Positions 42,513 to 53,788 of a stretch of DNA of 64,000 nucleotides are shown piece by piece. Under the pieces are notes generated by a model. The model worked only from the letters and a program-made list of their open reading frames with translations. It did not search any database and was not told where the DNA came from. This DNA comes from Urophycis tenuis (Eukaryota; Chordata; Actinopteri; Gadiformes; Phycidae), in the NCBI GenBank assembly GCA_036785325.1, contig JAXIVH010000154.1, positions 310,001 to 374,000 of the forward strand, written 5' to 3'. The translations under genes were made by a program, and so were the position numbers. Every line of letters starts with the position of its first letter. The stretch's first letter is position 1.

Positions 42513-43155
42513 TTTCGGTCTATTATTTTTGGTGTTCTAGCTTTACCACAGCCGGTCTAGAAGAACGACGCTCTGTTCTGTTACCTAGCAGCAGACAAAC
42601 GACGGAAACTCCCGAGGTACAAAAAAAGCAAAAGTCTGGGATTAGGTCCGTTCTGCTTTCACACCTCCTTTGTATTCAGACCATCCCAAAAGGTCCGAAC
42701 CAAGAAAAATCTGGTCCGTTTGGTCATTTGGTCCGGACCAAACGAGGTAGGTGTGAATACGCCCTTACTGCAGTGGAATCTTGTATGATGTCATCTTTTT
42801 GAGTTCCCTCATACAGAGCGATTGCTACTTCATTCATGCACTCCTTCCCGATTTCCGTGTCAGTGAATGGTTTTTTGTGCTTGCCTAAGACCCATGCCAC
42901 TCGCAGTGAGGCTTCAGCTGCACACTCCTGGGCCCTGTTTCACTAAAGTAGATTAGACTGGTCTATTTGTTAAGATTGGTCTTAAGTTTCTTTATAGACC
43001 AGTCTAATGCAAGTAAGACAGTTTCACAAAAGTTAAGACTTATTTTTTAAGTCTAATTAAAAAGTAAGACACCCTCCCCCCAGTTTAACATAGGTCTAAG
43101 GGCTGTATCACCATGGTAATAACAGAACAACAGACAAAATATCAACAAGGGAGAA

Positions 43156-44300
43156 ATGGCACAAAATGTGTGGTTTGCTGTATTGATGGAAAGAGCAGTG
43201 AGACGGGAAAGAGTTTTTTCAGGGACCGGAATAACCCACTGGAGGTTTATAACGGTGACGAGATAATTTCTAGGTTTAGATTAACTCGAGACGCCATTCT
43301 TAGGCTAACGGATTATTTGGGAGAAGTGCTAGGGCCTACAACAGCAAGAAGCCATAGCATTCCAGCTCTGCTGCAGGTTTGCACCGCACATAGATTCTAT
43401 GCTACAGGCAGTTTTTTGAATACTGTTGGAGACACAGTGGGCCTTAGTAAAGCGTCTGTCTCCCGGGTGGTGTACAGAGTGTCAGGGGCACTCTCAGAGA
43501 GGCTTCCCCAATTTCCTACAGAACCTGCAGAGTTATCCCGTCTCAAAAGGGGGTTTTACAACATCACAAGGTTCCCCAACGTTGTGGGAGCTATCGATGG
43601 GACACGTGAAGATACAGGCGCCATCTGCAAATGAACATTTGTTCGTCAACAGAAAAGGCTACCACAGTCTCAACATCCAGGCTGTGTGTGACCACAATTT
43701 AAAGTTTTTAAATTGTGTGGCCCGCTGGCCAGGATCGGTGCACGACTCAAGGGTCCTCAGAAATTCTCAACTGTACGAGGCCTTTGAGGAGGGCATCATC
43801 GATGGCATCTTGTTGGGCGATTCTGGATACCCTCTGAAGCCCTGGCTCCTAACGCCTTTCTTGAACCCCACCACCCCTGCACAGAGGAAATACATGCAGC
43901 ACACTGCTCAACAAGGAACACAATTGAGAGGGCCTTTGGAGTCCTGAAACGGAGGTTCCACTGTCTGCACGGAGAGCTGAGAATGATCCCTGAGAGAGTG
44001 TGCAACATTGTGTGTGCAACTGTTGTTTTGCACAACATGGCAAGGTAAGCCTGCCTGTCCAAAATATATAAACACCAAACCTTAAGGACATATGTAATTT
44101 ACTGACACATGTTACTTATACATCCATCTTTCCTTTTCAAATTGTAATTCATAAGGGATCTTCAGCTGCCTGACCCAGAAGAAGAGGAGGGAGTTGTCCA
44201 TCACAACGTAGAAGACGGAGAGGATGAAGAGGAACAGCAAGGAGCTGGTCGGTTTGTGCGTCAAATGTATGTGGAGAGAATCTTCAATGCACAAGACTGA
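43156..44300 (+). pseudogene. Harb-1b HARBI1-like transposase with three frameshifts
   Basis: It is homologous to the intact gene at 2714-3859. It has the same two exons (43156-44044 and 44156-44300) and the same GT-AG intron. Differences that break it: two extra T near 43215, two bases lost near 43606 (just after the first catalytic Asp, GAIDGT), and one base lost near 43893. The second Asp (LGDSGYPLKP) and the Glu region (TIERAFGVLKRR) are kept in separate frames. Non-functional alone, but its ends could be moved by the Harb-1a enzyme. Confidence 0.92.
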
Positions 44301-44794
44301 CCCATCATTGTTATTATTACCACTACTTCTACTGTTATCACACATGCTCTTATATTTTTGCTACATTGTAATTATAAAAACATATTCAAGTCATAAGTGC
44401 CATGAGTGTTAATAACTACGAGTAACCTTTAAATGTTAAGGCAGTGAAGTACATTGCAAGTGTTCAATACACAAATTTAGGTTATGATAACCTACTGTAA
44501 TTGTAAAGTATGAAATAAAGAAGAAACAGTGTAATGACAGCTCATTCATTTAATTACTTGTAGTTATATTATTTATAGCAAATAATTTATATAAAATATA
44601 AAATTATTATATACAATTATATAAGTTATAACTCATTTCACAGTGCAATGAATAAAATGAATTCACAAAATCTATAAACTTTCTTAAATAAACAGCTCTC
44701 ATATGCATTCCAAAATGAATATCAAAAAGGTCTGGAACTATAAATTAATAGCAGAAAAATTGGACAAGACTTTGACTGACACACACACACAGCT

Positions 44795-45899
44795 TTACTC
44801 CTCCATGTGTCTCTTCAGTTTAAGCTACAGTCTTTCTTTTTGAAGCTGTAGTACATCTATCTCCAAAAGGAGTTTTTTCTCCTCCAAATTAAGGTTGTGG
44901 TATTGCTTTTCAAGCACCATGGCCATGGTGGGGGTTCTGCTGCTGCTGGTGGTGATGGTGGTGGGAGCCGCTGTCATAGTCTCGGAGACCTCAGGCACTA
45001 AGGGAACTTAAAAAAAAAAACAGACCAAGCAAGGTTTTCATTAGATACTTTAACCTTTTCACAGCACAACGTAGCATAGGCTAGCTTGTTCCAAACGTCT
45101 TTCTTTACGTGTACAACCTACTGCAGTAGCACCATTCAAATCCATGTTGGTCAGCCCTATGTTCCCACAGGTTAACGTTAGGGATGGTTTTGTTTTGGTC
45201 ACAGCTTAGCATTCTTTAATTTAGTACACAGGCCTTATTTTGCTAGCACAAGCTACCGTAGCACAGTGCTGTTGGAGCATACAGCTGCGGGAACGGTACG
45301 CTCACCCACTGTTTATGTTGAAATGACGTTTATAAATTAAACAATTTCACTACCTGTGATTTCCTGTTGGTCGGACTCGGCAGGCTCTTCTACGGATAGT
45401 AGTTGAAGTATAATATCCCCACAGGCACTGGGTGGTGGTGATGATGATGATGACGACAACAAAGGTGAAGCGTCCTCCGTAGGCTCCGTTACCCCGTTGC
45501 TAGGGGAGTTGCTGGGTCTGACGACTCCGCTCTCCTTGCCCCCTTTCACTCCCCAAAATAACGGGGACTCGCCTCCGTAGATCTCCATCACCATTTCGGT
45601 GGTGACTTTGACTCTCTTCAATCCACCCCCTCCCGTTGGGATATTTTTCCGCTTCCAAATTTCCTTTTTTGCCTCTTGTACCATGTTTTTAAATCGCTTC
45701 TGCACAGCTGGCACATCACGTACCGCTGCGGGATTGACACTGCTGACACACTCGGTTATTTTTTTCCATATTTCGTGTTTTTGTTAGAGCACTCTTCGCT
45801 GAATTTACCAAGTAAAACCCCTTTATATGAATTAAATTCTTCCAGAATGGCCAAGTTTTCGGAATGAGTGAAAGGCACTGACCGGTTGCTGTCCGCCAT
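44795..45899 (-). pseudogene. Harb-1b Myb/SANT-like gene, broken
   Basis: Exon 1 is 45899-45354 (546 bp, four fewer than in Harb-1a because of a 4-bp deletion near 45783). Exon 2 is 44997-44795. The codon that is TGA in Harb-1a (codon 126) is GGA here, so this premature stop is specific to copy 1a. In exon 2 a TAG replaces CAG in the coiled coil (after KERL). A Ser/Pro/acidic linker (EDASPLLSSSSSSPPPSACG) is visible in the frame 45714-45337. Confidence 0.88.
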
Positions 45900-46536
45900 T
45901 TTTCCCACTATGCTGCAAATTTCCCACAATCCTTTGCAGCATAGTACGACTTAAGATAGTCAGAGTCTTAACTGCTTTGTGCAACCGTTTTTGTTAGACG
46001 TCTATGCTCAGTCCGACTATACCCTCTGTCTAAGTTATAGTCATAGTCTATCTTAGTGAAACCGGCCCCTGTTGTGTGGCTGACCTGACTATCATAGTGC
46101 GTGTTGGTTGGTTGGTATGATGCTTGCATTTGGCTTATTTTTCTGGTCCTTAACTCAGAGTTTTGTGGGTAATTTTGCTCGAAGTGGCCATGCTTTGATT
46201 CGTAATGACGTTTCCCGTTTCCACTTTTGACGAGGGCAACTGTCTCATTACAGATTAAACACATTGGTTTCGTGCTCCCCTGCGGAGAACCCTGCGGAGC
46301 TAATGAAAGATCACCTCGTTAATTAGGCTACAGCTAGCCTGCTAACATTGCCTATTATGGTTATGATACGCTAGCATATAAGGCTATTGGGAGTGAGGAG
46401 TTGTCGTCACGGCTTTAGACCACGCTTAGCCTCCGCCCCCCGGCGCCATTTTGGGGTCATTTTGTGCTTTTAGGCTTTAAGGAGAGGAGTTCATGATCAC
46501 TGCGGTACACTTCGATACAAAGAAACAAGATTAGAG

Positions 46537-48614
46537 ATGCCAACCTGCTGCGTGAAGCACTGCAACAGCAGAGGGATCGATAAAGAAGGGAACAGGACTG
46601 GGGTCCGTTTTTTTCGGTTCCCTGAATGGAAAAAGCTGTACGGAGAACAGGTTGCTGAGCTAACTACGAGACGTCGGATGGCCTGGGTAGCTGCGGTGAG
46701 AAGACGGGACATCACTTTCGACAGAATGAGCAAGCATATGAGAGTGTGTTCTCGGCATTTTCATTCGGGTAAGCTCTCAAAATGTGTTGTGATATATATG
46801 TTTATTTATTATTATGTTTATTATCGCTACTGTATCTAGCCGAAGTGCATCTGTTGTTGTTTGGTGACTACCTGCCACCTGCTTGCTAAGAGTAACTCTG
46901 TAACTCAGACTGCCAACTTTGTAAGTTAGATTGCGCTACTTTTAATATAATTTACATTATATTGAGATTGACATTACATTCGGGTAAGCTCTCAAAATGT
47001 GTCGTGAAATATGTTTATTTTGTTGCCTGTTAAAGCCATTATCGCAGGTGTATCTATCTGAAGTGTATCTGTCGTTGTTAGGCTACTACCTGCCACCTGC
47101 TTGCTAAGAGTAACTGTTTGTAACTCAGACTTACAACTTTCTAACTTAGACTGCGCTACTTAAAAACATTTTACATTATATTGAGATTGACATTACATTG
47201 TAGTTTGTCTTTATCGCTGAAATGCCATCGCCATCTCCTGGCTAACTTTCCTCCACCACTTGTCACCTTTTATTATTCACCCTTGCTATGCCAGCTGGCC
47301 TGTGTTATGGTCTTTTCATATAATGAGTCATTTAATGGGTCGTTTAATACGTCTGCCAGCTGAATGCATGAAATTCACACATTAGCACAATAATGCATGG
47401 CATTCACACATTTTCACACTTTCTGCTTTAGGTGGGCCATCATATGAAATGCTGGAGAATCACCCTGATTGGCAGCCATCTTTGCTGTTGGGCCACAACA
47501 ATGTTCAGGTGACTGATGGAGCAAGGTTTCAGCGGGCCCTGAAGCGTAAGGCGATAGCTGAGCAGCAGCCACCACCACCGCAGCCAGAGGACCTGGATGC
47601 CGAGCAGCCTGTCATGACCGGTGCAGAATGTGAATTTTGCACAAAGAGACAACGGGTGATCAACACGCTGTTGGAGGAGAACAGACGGCTAAAGAGGGAG
47701 CTTAAGGAATACAGGATGGATGAAAGCTTTCTGAAGGGTGATGACGACAAGGTGACTTCTACACAGGACTTTCTAACTTTGCTGTTTTTTATGGAATCTT
47801 TATCACCATCCTGCCATATAAACGTCAAGGAAAGAGAAAGCTCACAGCATTCCAGTGCGTCCTGTTGACTTTGATGTGACTCAGGTTAGACCTGCCTGTT
47901 CAACACCTCAGCCACCTGTTTCGAGTACACAGAACAACAGTTGGTGTTGCTTTTCAACACATTGTTGATGTGTTGTATGCCCGCCTGTCTCCAGCTGTGC
48001 ACTGGCCAAGCAGAGACAGTTTGATGGATAGTATGCCCCACCAGTTCATTGAATCATTTGGAAGGTGGTATGTTGCTGCAATTGTGGATTGTTTTGAAAT
48101 TTTCATTGAAAGACCATCTAATCTTCATGCAAAAGCACAGACTTTCTCCCAGTACAAGCACAACCACACTATGAAGTACCTCATTGTCATCACTCCACAG
48201 GGTTTCATTTCTTTTGTCTCAAAGGGATTGGGTGGGCGCACCAGTGACAAACACCTAACAGAGAATTGTGGTGTCCTAGACAACCTGTTGCCAGGTGACA
48301 TTGTGTTAGCAGATCGAGGGTTTAACATCAGGGAAAGTGTGGGTATGATGTGTGCTGAGGTGAAGATACCTGCTTTCACAAGGTGTCGTGCACAGCTTGA
48401 TGCAAAAGATGTTGAGGAGACCAGGGCCATAGCTCACCTTAGAATTCATGTGGAGAGAGTGATTCGTCTTGTGCGCAACAAGTACAGAATTTTGCACACA
48501 GTTGTACCCATCCATATGGTTCTGCCTTGTGAGGGTGAGGATATAACCTTTTTACACAAAATTGTCACCATTTGTTGTGCCCTTACCAACTTGTGTGAAA
48601 GTGTCATTATTTGA
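46537..48614 (+). pseudogene. ISL2EU-2 transposase: THAP finger and DDE_4 core, two frameshifts
   Basis: Exon 1 (46537-46768) is a THAP domain. It begins MPTCCVKHCNSRG and has FFRFPEWKK, AWVAAVRR and VCSRHF, the C2CH zinc ligands in the usual order. The intron ends at 47431; exon 2 starts at 47432 and joins in frame. It has a linker with CEFCTKRQR and a leucine-rich coil (INTLLEENRRLKRELKEY), then a helix-turn-helix segment and the catalytic core. Catalytic positions: AIVDCFEIFIERP, DIVLADRGFN and IHVERVIRLVRNKY. Frameshifts occur near 47752 and near 47870; the frame 47970-48614 is open to the end. The splice donor is duplicated within the intron. Confidence 0.85.
46762..47215 (+). repeat. 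Tandem duplication of about 215 bp containing a splice donor
   Basis: The stretch beginning TTCGGGTAAGCTCTC at 46765 recurs at about 46980 and continues with about 90 percent identity for 210 bp. The first copy includes the donor of the THAP exon, so the intron has a second, decoy donor. Confidence 0.85.
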
Positions 48615-48844
48615 AACACTTGAATGTATTAATGTATATTTGTATATTATATATGCTTGACTGTAAATGTAACAGAAATAAAGACTTAAAACGAATTTAC
48701 ATGCTTTACCTGAGTTTTATTGAAAGGTAGATTGTACAAGATATAAATATAATAGTGCAAACATATGTAGTGCAAAAAAACATGTAGTGCAAAAGAAAAA
48801 TGTAAACAGTAAAAAAGAGGCCAGTGCATTGTCATTGCCAAAGT

Positions 48845-51800
48845 CTACTTGGCACAAGAGGGGCAAAACCAAGGAGTGTCAGCAAGAGGGGTGCCCACAA
48901 GCCCCACGCACTGGAAGTGAAACCACTCGACTGGACAGTTCTGGTTGTCACATGCCACCATCTGACCTTTCTCTGGTCCAGCACAGAGACACCACTGTCT
49001 CTTCTTTCTCTTCTCTGCTCCTTTTCTTGCAGGCTGCTTTCTTTGCTTCGGTACTTGGGGTGGCTGCAGTTGTTGGAGCACGCTGCAGGCTGCTGATGTT
49101 TGGGAGGCAGGTGGCCTAGTCTGAAGTGAAGTGTTTTGCCACCAATTCAGGGAGACACACCTCAATGAAAAAGTCCTGGGCCTTCTGTAGACGTGGCACC
49201 CAAAACTCCCTGTTGTGTTGAATGCGCACAATCACACAGTCCTTCTGTGTCCAGACAACAAAGTCACAGTACACCCTCTCTGTCACAAACATCTGTGTCT
49301 GGACCTGGGTGTAGTACAGGTGACTTGGCTTCAGATGCATCTGCCCATTGAGCAGATGCAGGGGAAAATTGCTGTCGTTGGAGGAGCATGCATCGAGAAT
49401 GGTGCTGTCCTTGTATTTAGCAGGACACTTGATCTCGATGCAGCCTTCCCCACAGCAGGTGCAATTTACAATTGCATCTGGTGATGCTCCTACTTCTGGG
49501 AATGCAGGATTGACAAAAAACCCACATGCCTGCACCTCCTGGTTGTAGTGTCTTTGGCTGGTCTTGGAAATGTATTCCCGCGTAGCCCTCTCCTCCTGCT
49601 TGATGCCCCAGGTGGTGGCTGCTGTTCCCGGGCCACGCTGAGGGTAGCAGACTCTCTTCACTGTAGAGAGGGCTGGTGAGTGGATGTCGGTGGCATGCAC
49701 ACTGTGCATGGTGGAGGCTGTAATTCTTGCGGCTCGTGCAGCAAACCAAAGTGAGGATGTGTGATGCCCCCGTGTCCTCTGCTCCATCTGTGCTGCCTGT
49801 TCATCAGTAACATTTGCAATGCTTTGTAATGTCTGGCAGTGCTGGCATAGAGCAGAGACATCAGTGGTATCAATGCGGGTGCCATGCAGATTTACCAGGT
49901 ATTTCAAGTCTCTGATGGGGAGAACGGGGTCCCGGAATTCCTTAGAGTGCTGTGGAGTCACACTGAGGATGACTGCTCTTGTGCCTGTGCTATATATATC
50001 ACTGTAGAGCTTGTCCATGTCTTTCAGTGATGCTGTCGGCGTTGTTGTTTTGGTTGCACGTGTCCTGAAAACAGGTCTGCTGTGGGTCTCACCATCAATG
50101 ACCCTGTTCAAGGACCGGCGTTTGGCTGCAGCTGATGTATAGTTGATCCTGTGACCAGCCTCTGGATGGACTTTGTCAATGTTGCCTGGTAACATCCAGT
50201 AGGCTGGTTCATCTGTCACTGTGGCCTGCTCTTTCAGTCGCACTGATGCCTCCACCTTAAAGAGAAGGGCCCCAACATGGGTGCATGACTCAGCCACACC
50301 AGCCATGCAGGTGCAGTGGGCAGAACAGACCTCTCCTGATGGCGCAAGTATGACCCATGGTGTCAGTGGAGGCTGACTGAGGCGCTGTGAATGCATGACC
50401 TGTGAAAAGATTAACAAGTAAATAAATTAGAGAAGCAGTAAATATAAGCTTTATTATTTATATATTTTATCATGTTACATTTCCAAATGTACTGTAGCCT
50501 TGCCACTCTGACTAATTATACTAGTTAGTAAGCATCACTTGTACTAAACAATGCAGGTGCCTTCTCACGTTTAACGGTGCAGGTGCATTCACACGTTTAA
50601 CGGTGCAGGTGCACTCTCACTTTTAATGATCTCCTGCCTAAAAAGAACTTGTTTTGTTCCGACATCTTCATCACACTAAAGCCTATTTTCTACTGGATGC
50701 GGAACGGCTGCAGATCCGCTCCGCTGCGGCGGCGGAGCCGATATGCATCCATTATAGTCAACGTGTGAGCGTCCACTGACTCCGGGTCCGCTGCGTCGTG
50801 GGTGCGGAACGGCTCCGTCATCCGCCAGCCCTCGCAAACGATACGCAGAGCTTCTATTTTTGATGGACGCCGGAGCACGGCGCATCAAATTCGACTCATT
50901 CGAGCAGGAAGTCGTGCACAGATACAAAAAAAAACATCCGACTTATTTTTTAAATAAAATACCTCTGGTTCTCAGCGGATCATATTTCACCAATTTAATA
51001 CGTCATAATGAGCGGGGACAGACCTGAAGTCAACAGGTCAGGTTCGAGGCGGCTTTTCACCTCGACATCATGGATGAAGAGTGTCTAATTATGGGTGTTC
51101 AAAATCACCCAGTGATTTTTGACCAGTCAAATCCTTTTTACAAGGATAACGATCTTCTTCTACTCCTGACTATGGAATGGACTCAAAAACATTGTAAATG
51201 CTTTGTGGTTCTCGACCGGTTATATCGCGTGATTATGCGTCAATTCGCGAGATCTCGTGCGCCCTCGGACAGCTGTCACAACAGGCGGACCCGCAACGGA
51301 GCGGAGCATGGACGGAACCAGTGTGTTTTGACGGAGTTGAAGTACGCAGCCGTTGCGGAGCGGATCTGCAGCCGTTCCGCATCCAGTGGAAAAAAGGCTT
51401 AATACTACGCTATGATTCAGTAGACGAAACTAATTACATATGTACAAGCAGAAATGCAGTGTTGCTCTCAGAAAAGAAACAAGCCTTACCTTCGCAAGCA
51501 CGACTGTGTTCTCGCAGCGTTCAGGCTTGTATATTTGTAGGTCTTGCAACCAGCCACAGCAGAACTGTCCGTGAATTTCCAGGGACTTGTAGTTCTTGAA
51601 TTCCTGCTTGGTATAATAGCTCTGACCATAAACCAGGTAATCCACAAACAATGTCAACCTGAGTGCACGGTGGTAGAGCGTTCAGGTCCATGCACCATTC
51701 TGCAGCTGGCAGCTCGTACGGGTCGATGTTGGTTATTAGACAAAGTTTCTCCAAATACCGCTTCTTGGCAGTGGCATTTAGCTTCTCCCTGTAGATCCCC

Positions 51801-51860
51801 TTTGTCTTCGTCTTATTTTTGTCCATGTCCTTCTTAATCGTTGAAAAATGCAATGATTCG
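48845..51860 (-). pseudogene. ISL2EU-2 SWIM-YqaJ-PHD protein, two exons, frameshifted
   Basis: Exon 1 (about 51860-51500) has KKRYLEKLCLITNIDPYELP, then after a shift near 51655 YGQSYYTKQEFKNYKSLEIH. Exon 2 (50402-48845) starts VMHSQRLSQPPLTPWVI. It holds a SWIM finger (AHCTCMAGVAESCTHVGALL) and a YqaJ nuclease: AARITASTMHSV, GIKQEERATREYISK, EVGASPDAIV, CIEIKCPAKYK and HLYYTQVQTQMFVTE. The PD-(D/E)XK residues are present. A stop at 49116 and a shift near 49130 separate a Lys/Arg-rich linker and a C-terminal PHD finger (WCLCAGPEKGQMVACDNQNC, WFHFQCVGL, WFCPSCAK; C4HC3). The PHD suggests binding to a histone tail; that is inference. The intron contains the MITE 50680-51399. Confidence 0.85.
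50680..51399. mobile_element. TAA-flanked MITE in the YqaJ intron (720 bp)
   Basis: Inverted ends of about 45 bp: AGCCTATTTTCTACTGGATG and, inverted, AGCCTTTTTTCCACTGGATG, followed by CGGAACGGCTGCAGATCCGC in both. TAA flanks it (50677-50679 and 51400-51402). This fits a PIF/Harbinger-derived MITE. GC-rich subterminal blocks are self-complementary. No transposase. Confidence 0.93.
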
Positions 51861-51996
51861 CTCGCTGTGTCTCGTTCTCTGTGTCTGACATTTCTTAAAT
51901 GTGTCGCTGTTTAAATGACCCCAAGATGGCGGATCCGCCCAAAAACTACAGACCGCAAATCACGTGCCGTGCCGTACCGTGTAACTCCTCACTCCT

Positions 51997-52465
51997 ATAC
52001 AATGTTATACATGCTTTGTGCTTTTGCTTCATAATAACAACGATAATAGTGAATATCGACCTACCGAGCTTTACAGGAAGTGTTGCTCGTTGACATCATT
52101 TGTGCCAGCCTCCGTCTCGATCACCAGCTGATGTGGCAACTCACTTTTTGATTGTGATCTATAGGCTTTTGCCTATAAATCAAAATTATGCTGTTTTTTT
52201 GTTACCTTGATGTCCTGTATGTAACCCTCAAAAGTATGTTGTAAACCTCTCTGTCTACTTCGGTCAGAAACAGCATAAGCTGCTTTATTAAAGCCAGACA
52301 GCAGTTCAGCTGGAAGAGCTGTCAAAAACGCCATGTTGGAAGTAACAATTTTGTCTTCGTTTGACTTGGCAACAATAACCAAGGGGGGCGGGGCTTAGCG
52401 AAAGGTGAATTATAGTTAGAGATAACATTTCATTTAAAGAATGCAGGTTAGCCACCCCTAGTATT
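51997..52465 (-). repeat. Segment B' (outer part), inverted partner of 16790-21105
   Basis: On the minus strand it encodes MAFLTALPAELLSGFNKAAY, DRSRQRGLQHTFEGYIQD and IKVTKKQHN. It continues without the LINE that splits the left copy. A stop follows KKQHNFDL. The inner part of B' is 46290-46385, beyond ISL2EU-2. Homology with the left arm ends at about 52465 (GTTAGCCACCCCTAGTATTTG). Confidence 0.85.
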
Positions 52466-52945
52466 TGCCAAAAACAGCAAAGGGGTGCTAAATATTATTA
52501 GTGTGATTGTTATTATTATTATTATTATTAGTATTACTATTATAACAATAATACTCATCATCATCATACAACAATCATTATCATCTTTGCTCATTTTATT
52601 TTTACTATGATTCCCACTGTTATTATGGTCATTATATTCAGGATGATATGATTGAGACTCACTGAGGCGCAGGGAGATTACCAGAATACACAGCAGTCCG
52701 AAGCTCAAAGTGACAATGCTGTGGGACTTTAGAGCTGTTGAGGAGTAGGACACGCACACACACACACACGTTTGTATATATCACCTTATAAAGACTCTCT
52801 GTAGGGCCATCACTTTTGAGGACTATGCTTTCCAGGCAACGTAGAGATATCAGGGATGCAAACGGCGCGCCTTTTGGCGGATGCCGCCTTTTTCACGGCT
52901 GTCAGGGGGACTTGTGTGAATCGTGCAGATCCGATGAGTTTTTTT

Positions 52946-52982
<37 letters not shown>

Positions 52983-53013
52983 GGAGAGTGTCTGATTATA
53001 TTTTCATCAAAGG
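52466..53013. other. Simple-repeat stretch with a long G run
   Basis: ATT/ATC microsatellites (52495-52600), a short (CA)n (52752-52768) and an uninterrupted run of about 34 G (52951-52981). No gene. The G run could form a quadruplex and is prone to sequencing error. Confidence 0.8.
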
Positions 53014-53780
53014 TAGGGCTGGGCGATTAATTGATTAATTGAATTTCGATTTCGATTACGATTTTGGTTTCCCTTGATCATTAAATCAAGATAATCGTAA
53101 TAAAACGATTATTCTGCCACCCGCCGTGTTTTGTGTGGTAAATGGAGCGAACCCTTCTTTCTCCACCTGCGCACTCCGCTGCGCCCCGCCCCCGCCTGAA
53201 AACTTGCAAGATATGTCACGCGACCGTGTCTGCACCTCAAGCGAATACGGCCAATCTATTTAACCACTTAAAAGTCCGCACACAGAGTAATACATGACCA
53301 AGCAATGAAGGAAAAAATGAAAAGCTCCTCCACTCCTGCCACCGCAACACAGTCCTCAATTAAGGAGACCCTATACAATGCCACCCCATATCCAGCCAGC
53401 TCCCGCAGGCATAAAGAAATTACAGATGCAATCGCATACATGATTGCCAAAGACATGTGCCCTATCAGCACCGTTAGCAACCCGGCGTTCAATAAACTGA
53501 TAAACACATTGGACAAGCGGTATGTGTTACCACCACGTCACCATTTCAGTAGAAATGCGCTGCCTGCCCTTTATGACGAATGTCGCGGAAAAGTTGCAAG
53601 AGAAGTGTCAATTATATATTATATTTTGCCACCACAACGGACCTATGTTTGAGTCGCACCATCCAAAACATTTTTTGATTTTTTTTTTTTAATCAATGAA
53701 TAATCGTCTTTAATAATCGCAATTACAATATCAATCAAAATAATCGTGATTATCATTTTTGACATAATCGAGCAGCCCTA
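53014..53780. mobile_element. hAT-derived element hAT-3 (767 bp)
   Basis: Ends TAGGGCTGGGCGATTAATTG and, inverted, TAGGGCTGCTCGATTATG. The flanking octamers ATCAAAGG and TTCAAAGG match in seven of eight bases. It keeps the N-terminal part of a ZBED1-like transposase but has lost the rest. Confidence 0.9.
53190..53652 (+). pseudogene. hAT-3 transposase, N-terminal remnant (BED finger, ZBED1-like)
   Basis: The first part encodes a BED finger (KTCKICHATVSAPQANTANL FNHLK, from 53196), followed by stops. From 53305 the frame reads ATATQSSIKETLYNATPYPA, then EITDAIAYMIAKDMCPIS, NPAFNKLINTLDKRYVLP and YDECRGKVAREV. This is the conserved segment after the BED finger in ZBED1-type hAT transposases. 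The DDE core and dimerisation domain are missing. Confidence 0.8.
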
Positions 53781-53788
53781 TTCAAAGG

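Larger units (their letters stand above)
40464..42764. mobile_element. PIF/Harbinger transposon Harb-3 with TTA duplication
   Basis: The ends read GGACGTATTCAGACC and, inverted, GGGCGTATTCACACC. TTA lies on both sides (40461-40463 and 42765-42767). Removing it rejoins the host hAT frame. It carries an open Myb/SANT gene on the minus strand and only the first exon of a transposase on the plus strand. Confidence 0.92.
42931..46068. mobile_element. PIF/Harbinger transposon copy Harb-1b, complete
   Basis: The ends are GGCCCTGTTTCACTAAAGTA and, inverted, GGGCCGGTTTCACTAAGATA. CTG flanks both sides (42928-42930 and 46069-46071). A 3-bp CWG duplication in a roughly palindromic site (CACACTCCTGTTGTGTG when rejoined) matches what is known for fish Harbinger3-type elements. 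Transposase on plus, Myb gene on minus; both are broken. It sits in the hAT gene of the right arm. Confidence 0.93.
40225..46270 (-). pseudogene. hAT transposase gene (BED-type finger, DUF4371-like) carrying two Harbingers
   Basis: On the minus strand the N-terminus is a zinc finger of BED type (CLICNETVALVKSGNGKRHY ESKHGHF, 46264-46180). The gene continues after Harb-1b as AAEASLRVAWVLGKHKKPF and DTEIGKECMNEVAIALYEGT (42928-42768). After Harb-3 it resumes as ETLAEDLLNQMKLAVKKPKC and then ALNESTDNTDNTQRLVFVIF (40460-40310). This order is that of the SCAND3/ZBED-like hAT branch. The catalytic core and dimerisation domain beyond FDEAQ are lost: the frame runs into unrelated sequence and then the hAT end at 39694. 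So it was an internally deleted hAT before the Harbingers landed. Confidence 0.8.
46388..51996. mobile_element. ISL2EU transposon (ISL2EU-2), complete
   Basis: The ends read TGGGAGTGAGGAGTT and, inverted, AGGAGTGAGGAGTT. AT lies on both sides (46386-46387 and 51997-51998; TA is equally possible). Segment B at about 20990-21015 shows the same site empty. It carries a THAP/DDE transposase on plus and a SWIM-YqaJ-PHD gene on minus, meeting tail to tail. A 720-bp MITE sits in the intron of the second gene. Confidence 0.92.

Noticed and set aside
52951..52981. Long G run as a regulatory quadruplex.
   Set aside because: It may fold, but homopolymers of this length are common next to repeats and often wrong in length. 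No gene is nearby.
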